NCBI GenBank assembly: GCA_903921135.1 | Contig: CAIXOY010000055.1 | Location: 1 to 11,278, forward strand | Direction: 5' to 3' | Origin: an uncultured Gammaproteobacteria bacterium | GTDB taxonomy: Bacteria; Pseudomonadota; Gammaproteobacteria; Pseudomonadales; UBA5518 | Length of the DNA stretch: 11,278 bases | In this document: positions 1-6,112 of the stretch, in pieces | Layout: each line of letters begins with the position of its first letter | Numbering within the stretch: position 1 is the stretch's first letter | Notes under the pieces: generated by a model | Told to the model about the DNA's origin: nothing | Seen by the model: only the letters and a program-made list of their open reading frames with translations | Database searches by the model: none | Translations under genes and position numbers: made by a program

Positions 1-971
1 AGTTCCGGATAGCGCCTCCGTGCTCGCCAGCACACGAGGGAAATGCCTGCCAGCAGCGCTGAGCATGGCAGCACCTCACGGAGAGGATCGGGTATCCGGA
101 AAGGATAGAAAGACGCAAGGTCATGCGGCAGTACGAGGTCACCAAGATAGGTAGCCAGCGACACCGGCACAGTCGACAACCGCTCGAGCACCGACACCTG
201 CGCGAGCGGAGCAACAGCGCCGCCCTGAGCGAGCACGGTGAGCCACGCCACCAGCACCGCTGCCGCGAGCAAAGGCAGCTTGTCGATGCATGCTGCTCCG
301 AAACCGCTCAGTGCACGATCGTCGCTGCGGGTCGGGCGCAGCGACGGCCACAGATCCAGCAGGACCAGCACCACAGGCAGGGTTACCGCCATCGGCTTGG
401 ACAGCAGAGCAAGCACGCCGAACACCTGTACCCGCCACCACGAAGAGCGGGCTCCGGTCTCGCGGTGATCGAGTTGCGCGAGGCAGGCCAGCAGGAAGAA
501 CAACGCGCAGAGCACATCCTTGCGCTCCGCGATCCACGCCACCGACTCAACGTGCAGCGGGTGCACCAGAAACAGCGCCGCCACCAGCAGCCCAGGCTCG
601 GGCCCACGCAACAGCCGCGCCGCCAGACGCCAGACAAGCAGTGAATTGCACAGATGGATGAGGACGTTAACGACATGCCGCGGCCCCGGATCCAGACCGA
701 AAAGCGTGGTATCCGCCATCAGCGACACCCACGTCAGCGGGTGCCAGTTACCCATGTCGACGGCCGTAAAGGCCCAGCGAATGCCCTCAAGGCTGAGACC
801 GCTTCGAACGTGACCGTTCAGGATGATGTAGCCGAAGTCATCGGTCCGCGAATAGTCGAAACCACCGACTCTCCCGTACACCAGCACGCACAGGATCAGC
901 AGCAGCGCCCCTGCCCGAATACCCGGCGCGCGCGCCAGCGCACGTGCGCGGCTAGGGATGCTCACAAGCAT
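1..971 (-). CDS. Partial GT-C-like membrane glycosyltransferase, DUF1736/TMTC (protein O-mannosyltransferase-like) type; 3' end outside window
   Basis: The open frame runs off the left edge; 323 codons are visible. A hydrophobic segment at residues 20-33 is followed by a loop with an acidic pair (TDDFGY, 43-48) and then WHPLTW (76-81), LFGLDPG (90-96), HPLHVESVAWIAERKDV (137-153), SKPMAVTLPVVL (191-202) and a SFYPF element (288-292), with several more membrane spans between. This motif series is typical of bacterial proteins related to eukaryotic TMTC O-mannosyltransferases, which usually carry a membrane GT-C domain followed by TPR repeats; the TPR part would lie beyond the window. Such proteins are thought to use a polyprenyl-phosphate sugar and act on the periplasmic face. 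ATG at 971 is the longest start, but the AGGAGG just upstream sits 8 bases before a GTG at 965 and only 2 before the ATG, so 965 may be the true start. It is last in the visible cassette, 78 bases after the preceding glycosyltransferase. Acceptor and donor sugar are unknown. Confidence 0.85.
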   Translation of the reverse strand, partial: MLVSIPSRARALARAPGIRAGALLLILCVLVYGRVGGFDYSRTDDFGYIILNGHVRSGLSLEGIRWAFTAVDMGNWHPLTWVSLMADTTLFGLDPGPRHVVNVLIHLCNSLLVWRLAARLLRGPEPGLLVAALFLVHPLHVESVAWIAERKDVLCALFFLLACLAQLDHRETGARSSWWRVQVFGVLALLSKPMAVTLPVVLVLLDLWPSLRPTRSDDRALSGFGAACIDKLPLLAAAVLVAWLTVLAQGGAVAPLAQVSVLERLSTVPVSLATYLGDLVLPHDLASFYPFRIPDPLREVLPCSALLAGISLVCWRARRRYPE

Positions 972-1049
972 CCCCTCCTCTGCCCGCGACCTGCCCGCGC
1001 AATCGAGCTATCCGTCCGGAGGCAGCAGCCGGCGGTCCGGGCGTCGCAC

Positions 1050-1796
1050 TCATTCGAGCGGGGCTAGCAGGGGGTAGCGGAGCAGGCCCCAATGGTGCAA
1101 CCGGTAGCGCAGCGCCGTGCCGAGCACGCCGAAACCGTAACGCACGCTGCGACGGAAACTGATCGACGAGGCTTCCGCGAAGTAGCGCGTGGGGCAGGAG
1201 ATCTCGCCGATCCTGAAACCGAAGTGGCAGGCCTGCACCAGCATCTGGTTGTCGAAGACGAAGTCATCCGAATTCCGGCCCAAGGGAAGTTGCTGCAGCA
1301 CCTCACGGCTCCAGGCCCGGTAGCCGGTGTGGTACTCCGTGAACTTGTAGCCGAGCAGCAGGTTTTCGGCGAGCGTGAGCAAGCGGTTGGCGATGTACTT
1401 GTACACCGGCATGCCGCCTGCGAGCGCACCACGCCCGAGGATGCGGGAGGCGAGAACCGCGTCGTACTGTCCGCTCGTGATCATCGCGGCCATCGCCGTC
1501 ACGAGGCGCGGCGTGTACTGGTAATCCGGATGCAGCATGACAACGACGTCCGCTCCGGCCGCCAGCGCGGCCGCATAACAGGTCTTCTGGTTGCCGCCGT
1601 AACCGAGGTTGCGTTCGTGACGGATGGTGCGCAGGCCAAGCGAGTGCGCGAGATCACCCGTGCGATCACTGCTGCAGTCATCGACCAGGATCACCTCATC
1701 GACGACATCCGGGGGAACTTCGTCGAGGGTCCGGCGCAGGGTGCGCTCCGCGTTGTATGCGGGCATCACCACCACGATCCGCTTGCCGTTCAGCAC
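1050..1796 (-). CDS. Family 2 glycosyltransferase (GT-A fold), HPD-motif type
   Basis: The 248-residue protein begins with the GT2 nucleotide-sugar binding pattern: VVVMPAYNAERTL (8-20), ILVDDCSSDRT (36-46) and ERNLGYGGNQ (61-70). Where many GT2 enzymes have a DxD-type metal motif it has MLHPDYQYTP (87-96), a variant seen in a recognisable subgroup of bacterial GT2 enzymes. HTGYRAWSRE (156-165) and DDFVFDNQML (177-186) complete the acceptor side. No transmembrane helix pair is evident at the C-terminus, so it is probably soluble or membrane-peripheral, as DPM1-like polyprenyl-phosphate glycosyltransferases can be. The start is GTG; a stop lies eight codons upstream in frame and no strong Shine-Dalgarno is visible. 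It lies 61 bases downstream of another GT2 gene and upstream of the GT-C gene, in the same direction. It may load a sugar onto a lipid carrier or extend a glycan; the sugar cannot be determined. Confidence 0.9.
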   Translation of the reverse strand: MLNGKRIVVVMPAYNAERTLRRTLDEVPPDVVDEVILVDDCSSDRTGDLAHSLGLRTIRHERNLGYGGNQKTCYAAALAAGADVVVMLHPDYQYTPRLVTAMAAMITSGQYDAVLASRILGRGALAGGMPVYKYIANRLLTLAENLLLGYKFTEYHTGYRAWSREVLQQLPLGRNSDDFVFDNQMLVQACHFGFRIGEISCPTRYFAEASSISFRRSVRYGFGVLGTALRYRLHHWGLLRYPLLAPLE

Positions 1797-1824
1797 GTAC
1801 GGGCCCCGCCGGCTTCAGGGCTGA

Positions 1825-1847
1825 CGCCCGGTCGATTGTTCCGGGCG
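1825..1847. repeat. Intergenic hairpin between the two GT2 genes
   Basis: Perfect inverted repeat CGCCCGG / CCGGGCG (1825-1831 and 1841-1847) with a 9-base loop, inside the 61-base gap between two co-directional glycosyltransferase genes. No T-run follows on either strand, so it is not a canonical intrinsic terminator. A role in mRNA stability, partial attenuation or processing is possible but only inferred. Confidence 0.5.
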
Positions 1848-1857
1848 AGCAGTGACA

Positions 1858-2547
1858 TCAGCCACGGAGGTTGTACCGCGCAATGCACCACATCGCCCGC
1901 ACACCGTCCCGCCACCCGATCTTCTTGCCCTCCTCATAGGTACGTCCGTAGTAGGAGATGCCCACTTCGAAGATCCGGCAGCGCAGCTTCGCGATCTTCG
2001 CCGTGATTTCAGGCTCGAAACCGAAACGCTCTTCCTCTATGCGTATCGACTGGATGATGTCGCGGCGGAAGACCTTGTAGCAGGTCTCCATGTCGGTGAG
2101 GTTGAGATTCGTGAACATGTTCGATAACAGCGTGAGCAGGCCATTGCCCACGCGGTGCCAGAAATAGAGCACGCGGTGCGGACCACCGCCCAGGAAGCGC
2201 GAGCCATACACCACGTCGGCCTTGTCCTGCAGGATGGGCTCGATCAGGAGGGGATACTGCTGCGGGTCGTACTCGAGGTCAGCGTCCTGGATGATCACGA
2301 TGTCGCCCGTGGCATGTGCGATCCCGGTGCGAAGGGCGGCGCCCTTGCCGCGGTTCACGGGGTGGCGCAGAACGCGGTCGACCTTGGCGCGCAACGGGCC
2401 TTCGAGCAGTTCTCCGCTGCCGTCACGCGAGCAGTCATCGACGACGATGATTTCCTTCTCGCCGCCGGGCGCCGCACGCACGGCGTCGATCACTGCCTCG
2501 ATGGTGCTGCGCTCGTTGTAGCAGGGAATGATGATGCTGAGCTTCAC
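1858..2547 (-). CDS. Family 2 glycosyltransferase, DPM1-like (polyprenyl-phosphate glycosyltransferase type)
   Basis: The 229-residue protein has the compact DPM1-like layout: LSIIIPCYNERSTI (3-16), IIVVDDCSRDGS (33-44), NRGKGAALRTGI (65-76), the metal-binding QDADLEYDP (87-95), a GSRFLGG segment (115-121), TDMETCYKVF (151-160) and GFEPEITAKIAK (176-187), ending with GRTYEEGKKIGWRDG (201-215). This family generally moves a sugar from a nucleotide donor to dolichyl or undecaprenyl phosphate on the cytoplasmic face of the inner membrane. There are no obvious C-terminal membrane helices; residues 133-146 are hydrophobic and may dip into the membrane. The start is GTG overlapping the stop of the upstream UDP-xylose synthase gene (GTGA), with GGAG 6 bases upstream, so the two are translationally coupled. 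That coupling suggests, but does not prove, that it uses the UDP-sugar made by its neighbour. Confidence 0.92.
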   Translation of the reverse strand: MKLSIIIPCYNERSTIEAVIDAVRAAPGGEKEIIVVDDCSRDGSGELLEGPLRAKVDRVLRHPVNRGKGAALRTGIAHATGDIVIIQDADLEYDPQQYPLLIEPILQDKADVVYGSRFLGGGPHRVLYFWHRVGNGLLTLLSNMFTNLNLTDMETCYKVFRRDIIQSIRIEEERFGFEPEITAKIAKLRCRIFEVGISYYGRTYEEGKKIGWRDGVRAMWCIARYNLRG

Positions 2548-3488
2548 AGCGTGCTCCGGAAGTAATCAATGGTGCGTTGCAGCCCGTCTTCCAGCGCCGT
2601 GACCGGCTCCCAGCCGAGCAGGCGGCGCGCCTCCCGTATGTCAGGCTGGCGCTGGCGGGGATCATCCACCGGCAAGGGATGGAAAACGATCTGCGAGCGC
2701 GAACCGGTGAGACGCAACACCGCCTCGGCGATGTCGCGGATGCTGCGCTCCGCAGGGTTGCCCAGGTTCACGGGGCCGGTGCTGTTCTCGGGGTTGTCCA
2801 TCAGGCGCAACAGCGCCTCGACCATATCATCCACGTAGCAGAACGATCGTGTCTGCAAACCGTCGCCGAAGATCGTGATGTCCTCGCCCCGCAGCGCCTG
2901 CACGATGAAATTGCTCACCACGCGGCCGTCTTCGGCCTGCATGTTGGGGCCATAGGTGTTGAAGATGCGCGCAACGCGTATCGCAAGCCCGTGCTGGCGG
3001 TGGTAGTCGAAGAACAGCGTCTCGGCGCAGCGCTTGCCCTCGTCGTAGCAGCTGCGCGGCCCGATGGGGTTCACGCGGCCCCAGTAACTCTCGGGCTGCG
3101 GATGCACCTCCGGGTCTCCATAGACCTCGGAGGTGGAGGCCTGCAGGATGGGCACGCGCAACCGCTTGGCCAGGCCGAGCATGTTGATGGCGCCATGCAC
3201 CGACGTCTTGGTGGTTTGCACCGGATCGAACTGGTAGTGCTTCGGTGAGGCGGGACACGCGAGGTTGTAGATCTGGTCGACTTCGACGTAGAGCGGAAAC
3301 GTGATGTCCTGACGCAGCACCTCGAAGAGCGGGTGGGCGACCAGATCGCGGATATTCTCACGACGACCGGTGTAAAAATTGTCTACGCACAAAACCTCTT
3401 CGCCACGCTCGAGCAGGCGCCGGCAGAGGTGCGAACCTATGAAGCCCGCGCCCCCCGTCACCAGTACCCGCCTGCCTCCACGCGTCAT
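2544..3488 (-). CDS. UDP-glucuronate decarboxylase (UDP-xylose synthase), SDR family
   Basis: The 314-residue protein is an extended short-chain dehydrogenase. It has the NAD-binding GGAGFIG (12-18), VDNFYTGRRENI (35-46), ACPASPKHYQFDPV (77-90), the catalytic TSEVYG (119-124), the YxxxK pair Y148/K152 in SCYDEGKRCAE, ARIFNTYGP (173-181), DGLQTRSFCYVDD (209-221) and DDPRQRQPD (275-283). The ACPASP and SCYDEGKR signatures are specific to UDP-glucuronate decarboxylases rather than 4-epimerases or dTDP-glucose dehydratases. It should convert UDP-glucuronate to UDP-xylose plus CO2, using bound NAD+ in the cytosol. ATG at 3488 has GGAG 8 bases upstream and places the Rossmann motif where the family expects it; the frame stays open to 3563, but that extension reads as low-complexity Arg/Ala-rich sequence. 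Its stop overlaps the next glycosyltransferase start. It is the first gene of the glycan cassette and is divergent from coaE. Confidence 0.93.
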   Translation of the reverse strand: MTRGGRRVLVTGGAGFIGSHLCRRLLERGEEVLCVDNFYTGRRENIRDLVAHPLFEVLRQDITFPLYVEVDQIYNLACPASPKHYQFDPVQTTKTSVHGAINMLGLAKRLRVPILQASTSEVYGDPEVHPQPESYWGRVNPIGPRSCYDEGKRCAETLFFDYHRQHGLAIRVARIFNTYGPNMQAEDGRVVSNFIVQALRGEDITIFGDGLQTRSFCYVDDMVEALLRLMDNPENSTGPVNLGNPAERSIRDIAEAVLRLTGSRSQIVFHPLPVDDPRQRQPDIREARRLLGWEPVTALEDGLQRTIDYFRSTL

Positions 3489-3506
3489 GCACTCTGCTCC
3501 ATTGCG

Positions 3507-3529
3507 CCGCTTCGCTGCGCGCGAAGCGG
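3507..3529. repeat. 9-bp perfect hairpin upstream of the UDP-xylose synthase gene
   Basis: CCGCTTCGC (3507-3515) and GCGAAGCGG (3521-3529) form a perfect 9-bp stem with a 5-base loop, in the divergent region between the glycan cassette and coaE. On the minus strand it lies about 20 bases before the start codon of the decarboxylase gene, so it would be in that gene's 5' leader if transcribed. It could be an RNA structure, an operator or a repeat remnant; no T-run follows it. Confidence 0.55.
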
Positions 3530-3577
3530 GGCGAAGTGTCGCCCACGCGCGTTGGCTGCGCAAACAGCTACTTCGCC
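3530..3577. repeat. Nested inverted repeats with GGCGAAGT/ACTTCGCC arms
   Basis: GGCGAAGT at 3530-3537 is matched by its exact complement ACTTCGCC at 3570-3577 across a 32-base spacer. The left arm also forms a local 6-bp hairpin, GGGCGA (3529-3534) with TCGCCC (3539-3544). With the neighbouring 9-bp hairpin, this places four copies of the GCGAAG/CTTCGC core in alternating orientation within about 70 bases. The right arm covers the proposed -35 of the coaE promoter. Confidence 0.45.
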
Positions 3578-3600
3578 ACCGCGCACGCGGGGACTAGAAT
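3572..3600 (+). promoter_or_regulatory. Candidate sigma70-type promoter for coaE-yacG
   Basis: A good -10 hexamer TAGAAT (3595-3600, five of six consensus bases) lies 17 bases after a weak -35 TTCGCC (3572-3577). Transcription would start near 3607, about 28 bases before the coaE ATG. This is inferred from hexamer match and spacing only; the -35 is poor. Confidence 0.4.
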
Positions 3601-3634
3601 GGCCGGACGCGCGTTTTCCCGGGGTAGTGGCAGC

Positions 3635-4270
3635 ATGAAGAACTTCGTGGTCGGTCTGACCGGCGGCATCGGCAGCGGCAAGACGGCGGTCTCCTCGCGC
3701 TTCGAGGCGCTGGGCATCGCCGTGGTGGACGCGGACCAGGCCTCGCGCACCGTCGTGCAACCCGGACAGCCCGCACTCGCGGCGATTGCGGAGCATTTCG
3801 GCAAGGGCATCCTCGCTGCAGATGGCGGGCTCGACAGGGCGCAACTCCGGCAGCGCATTTTCGCCGACCCGGCAGAACGTGATTGGCTCGAGAAACTCCT
3901 CCACCCCCGTATCGCCATCGAGATCTTCGGTGGCCTTCAGGCCGCCACCAGCCCCTACGTGCTGCTGGTCTCGCCGCTGCTGCTGGAAGCGAGGCAGGAC
4001 ACGCTCGCCAACCGCGTGCTGGTAGTGGACGTGGACGAAAGCACGCAACTCGCCCGCACCATGACGCGCGATGCCAATAGCGAGCAGCAGGTGCGCGCCA
4101 TCATGGCTGCGCAGATCGGGCGCGATGCGCGCCTTGCGCGGGCGGACGACCTGATCCGGAATGAGGGGAGCCTCGCCGATCTTCATGCGCAGGTGGACGC
4201 TCTTCATGCGCGCTATCTCGCGCTGGCGGCCGAATTCCGTACATCGCAGCCTACGCGCGCGGGAGCCTGA
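3635..4270 (+). CDS. coaE: Dephospho-CoA kinase
   Basis: The 211-residue protein phosphorylates the 3'-hydroxyl of the dephospho-CoA ribose with ATP, the last step of coenzyme A synthesis, in the cytosol. It opens with FVVGLTGGIGSGKT, the P-loop at residues 10-17, followed by VVDAD (30-34), the LLHPRI element of the CoA-binding lid region, and the typical LVVDVDESTQLARTMTRD and ADDLIRNEG segments near the C-terminus. Length is normal (about 200 residues in the family). The frame is open upstream to 3536, but ATG 3635 puts the P-loop at the usual position close to the N-terminus; the Shine-Dalgarno is weak. It is separated by 3 bases from yacG downstream, a pairing common in gammaproteobacteria. 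In Pseudomonas and relatives the pilus gene pilD usually precedes coaE; here the upstream gene is a divergent glycan gene. Confidence 0.97.
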   Translation: MKNFVVGLTGGIGSGKTAVSSRFEALGIAVVDADQASRTVVQPGQPALAAIAEHFGKGILAADGGLDRAQLRQRIFADPAERDWLEKLLHPRIAIEIFGGLQAATSPYVLLVSPLLLEARQDTLANRVLVVDVDESTQLARTMTRDANSEQQVRAIMAAQIGRDARLARADDLIRNEGSLADLHAQVDALHARYLALAAEFRTSQPTRAGA

Positions 4271-4273
4271 AAC

Positions 4274-4456
4274 ATGACGTTCATGTCGGAGTGCCCGAGT
4301 TGCGGGCGGAGTATCGCCTGGTCCACCGACAACCCGTACCGGCCGTTCTGTTCCGCGCGCTGCAAGGGTGCGGACCTCATCGGTTGGGCTGAGGAAAAAA
4401 ACGTTCTTCCCGTCGACAGCGAGGACGAGGATTTCCCCCGCGAACCCGAGGACTGA
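4274..4456 (+). CDS. yacG: DNA gyrase inhibitor YacG, small zinc-binding protein
   Basis: The 60-residue protein has a four-cysteine zinc site, C7-x2-C10 and C26-x3-C30, within CPSCGRSIAW and RPFCSARCKGADLIGWAEE, the hallmark of the YacG family. The acidic C-terminal tail (DSEDEDFPREPED) is also typical. E. coli YacG binds GyrB and blocks DNA binding by gyrase; the family link is clear, but the physiological role is still poorly understood. ATG 4274 has GGGAG 8 bases upstream, inside the end of coaE; a second ATG at 4283 is possible. It follows coaE by 3 bases and is presumably co-transcribed with it. Its stop lies 14 bases from the convergent moeB stop, with no recognisable terminator between them. 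Confidence 0.95.
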   Translation: MTFMSECPSCGRSIAWSTDNPYRPFCSARCKGADLIGWAEEKNVLPVDSEDEDFPREPED

Positions 4457-4470
4457 ACCTGCCGCAGGAC

Positions 4471-5211
4471 TCAGGCGCACACCGGGCAATCGGGACGACG
4501 CGGAACGCGCAGCCTGTGGAATTCCCCGTCCAGTCCGTCGAAGACCAGCAACTCGCCGCGTAGCGGCGTGCCGGCACCCGTGATGAGTTTCAACGCTTCC
4601 AGCGCCTGGAGCACGCCCATGGCGCCCACCACGGGCGCGGCCACTCCGTTCACCGCACAGGCGCGCTCCTCTTGCGCATCACGCACCGGATAGAGGCAGG
4701 CATAGCAGGGGCCACCGCTCGCAGGGTCGAAGACCGACAACTGCCCTTCCCAACCGAGCGATGCCGCGCTCACCAGGGGCTTGCGCGCAGCAACGCAGGC
4801 CGCATTCACGGCATGGCGGGTGGCGAGGTTGTCGCTGCAGTCGAGCACCAGATCGACCTGCCCCACCAACAAGGGCAGGGAGTCCGCGTCGAGACGCTGC
4901 GCGAGCGGTTCCACCGCCACGCCCGCATTCAGCGCGCGGATGGCCGCCGAAGCGGAAAGCGCCTTGTTCCAGCCGATACGGGATTCGTCGTGCAGGGGCT
5001 GTCGCGGCAGATTCGAGATCTCGACAAGATCGGCATCGGCGAGCAGCAGTCTGCCGACACCGCTGGTGGCCAGATACATCGCCGCCGGCGAACCCAGCCC
5101 GCCCAGACCAACCACCAGAACCTTCGCCTCGCGCAGTCGCTGCTGCCCTTCGATATCGATGAGCGGCATGAGGATATGGCGGCTGTAGCGCAGCAGATCG
5201 GCGTCATCCAT
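4471..5211 (-). CDS. moeB: Molybdopterin-synthase adenylyltransferase (MoeB/ThiF/HesA family)
   Basis: The 246-residue protein matches E. coli MoeB closely in length and layout. It starts with LLRYSRHILMP (6-16), then the ATP-binding VVGLGGLGSP (33-42), DADLVEISNLPRQ (59-71), LVLDCSDN with D127 (121-128), and two zinc-binding CxxC pairs, C169/C172 and C242/C245. MoeB adenylates the C-terminal glycine of MoaD so that it can be thiocarboxylated for molybdopterin synthesis; some homologues also activate ThiS. No rhodanese domain is attached, so sulfur must come from a separate donor. ATG 5211 is chosen because it gives the family N-terminus; the frame is open further upstream, but that stretch overlaps prmC and is not conserved-looking. 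It overlaps the prmC stop by 8 bases and is last in the hemA-prfA-prmC-moeB operon. MoeB and ThiF roles cannot be fully separated from sequence alone. Confidence 0.93.
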   Translation of the reverse strand: MDDADLLRYSRHILMPLIDIEGQQRLREAKVLVVGLGGLGSPAAMYLATSGVGRLLLADADLVEISNLPRQPLHDESRIGWNKALSASAAIRALNAGVAVEPLAQRLDADSLPLLVGQVDLVLDCSDNLATRHAVNAACVAARKPLVSAASLGWEGQLSVFDPASGGPCYACLYPVRDAQEERACAVNGVAAPVVGAMGVLQALEALKLITGAGTPLRGELLVFDGLDGEFHRLRVPRRPDCPVCA

Positions 5212-6112
5212 CGCGCAGCCCCCCGCCCGCGGGCCCGCCATCTTGGGCCGGCAGCCAGCCGGCCGTGACACGCTCGTGCCCCGGCAGATCGCGCCATGTG
5301 CACACCTCGCTGAACCCCGCGTGCAGGAACAGCGCTCGCACCTCGGCACCCTGCGCTGCGCCGTGCTCACAGGCCAGCAAGCCGCCGGGCAGCAGATGCG
5401 CCGGTGCGCCCGCGACCACCGCGCGCAGCGCATCCAGGCCATCGGCTCCGGAGGCAAGCGCGCCGAGGGGCTCATGGCTGAGCCCGGGGCCCTGCAGGCA
5501 GGGATCGTCGGCACGGATGTAGGGCGGATTCGAGACGACGATACCGAAGCGCATATCGCCGAGCGGCGCGTACCAGTCGCCCGCCATGAAACGTGCGTTG
5601 GTGATGGTATTGCGCTCTGCATTGCGCGCGGCCACCGCCACCGCGGCAGGGTCGATATCGACGCCCAGCACGTTCCAGTGCGGGCGCTCGCGTGCCAGTG
5701 CGAGCGCGATCGCGCCACTGCCGGTGCCTAGATCGAGCACGCAAGCTGTGGTCTGCGGCGCGTGTGCGAGCACCTGCTCAACGAGGGTTTCGGTATCGGG
5801 ACGCGGCACCAGGGTCGCGGTACTCACTTCCAGCTCCAGGCTCCAGAACGCAGCACGACCGAGAATGTAGGCGACCGGCTCCCCGGCCGCGCGCCGCCCG
5901 AGAAGCGCTGCATACGCGTTCTTCGCGGGCGCGGGCAGCGGATCGGCAGCATGCGCGAGCAGCCAGGCGCGCGATCGCCCCAACACCTCGGCCAGCAGCA
6001 GCTCGGCGTCCAGTCGCGGCGACTCGCCGGGCAGGCGCATCGCGGCCTGCTCCAGCGCGGCACGCACGGTTTGCGGGGAATCCGGCTGCGTCACGGGCAG
6101 CGCCACGCTCAT
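5204..6112 (-). CDS. prmC: Peptide chain release factor N5-glutamine methyltransferase
   Basis: The 302-residue enzyme transfers a methyl group from S-adenosylmethionine to the glutamine of the GGQ motif in release factors RF1 and RF2, which raises termination efficiency. An N-terminal helical domain (about 1-95) includes the EPVAYILGRAAFW segment (78-90). The Rossmann methyltransferase domain follows with VPRPDTETLVE (102-112), the SAM-binding DLGTGSGAIALALA (127-140), VDID (151-154) and the catalytic NPPY (195-198). It is slightly longer than E. coli PrmC because of a Gly/Pro-rich C-terminal tail. The ATG overlaps the prfA stop (ATGA), coupling the enzyme to its own substrate RF1, and its end overlaps moeB by 8 bases. 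No strong Shine-Dalgarno precedes it, consistent with translational coupling. Confidence 0.96.
   Translation of the reverse strand: MSVALPVTQPDSPQTVRAALEQAAMRLPGESPRLDAELLLAEVLGRSRAWLLAHAADPLPAPAKNAYAALLGRRAAGEPVAYILGRAAFWSLELEVSTATLVPRPDTETLVEQVLAHAPQTTACVLDLGTGSGAIALALARERPHWNVLGVDIDPAAVAVAARNAERNTITNARFMAGDWYAPLGDMRFGIVVSNPPYIRADDPCLQGPGLSHEPLGALASGADGLDALRAVVAGAPAHLLPGGLLACEHGAAQGAEVRALFLHAGFSEVCTWRDLPGHERVTAGWLPAQDGGPAGGGLRDG

Noticed and set aside
1092..2006. Long open frame on the plus strand opposite the two GT2 genes
   Set aside because: It is antisense to well-supported glycosyltransferase genes, its translation is Arg/Ala/Val/His-rich with no recognisable motif, and such frames are common opposite GC-rich genes.
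4457..4470. CCTGCCGCAGG dyad between yacG and moeB as a bidirectional terminator
   Set aside because: Only 4-bp arms with a 3-base loop and no T-run; too weak to call.
3485..4489. 334-codon minus-strand frame opposite coaE and yacG
   Set aside because: coaE P-loop and yacG zinc cysteines clearly define the plus strand as coding.
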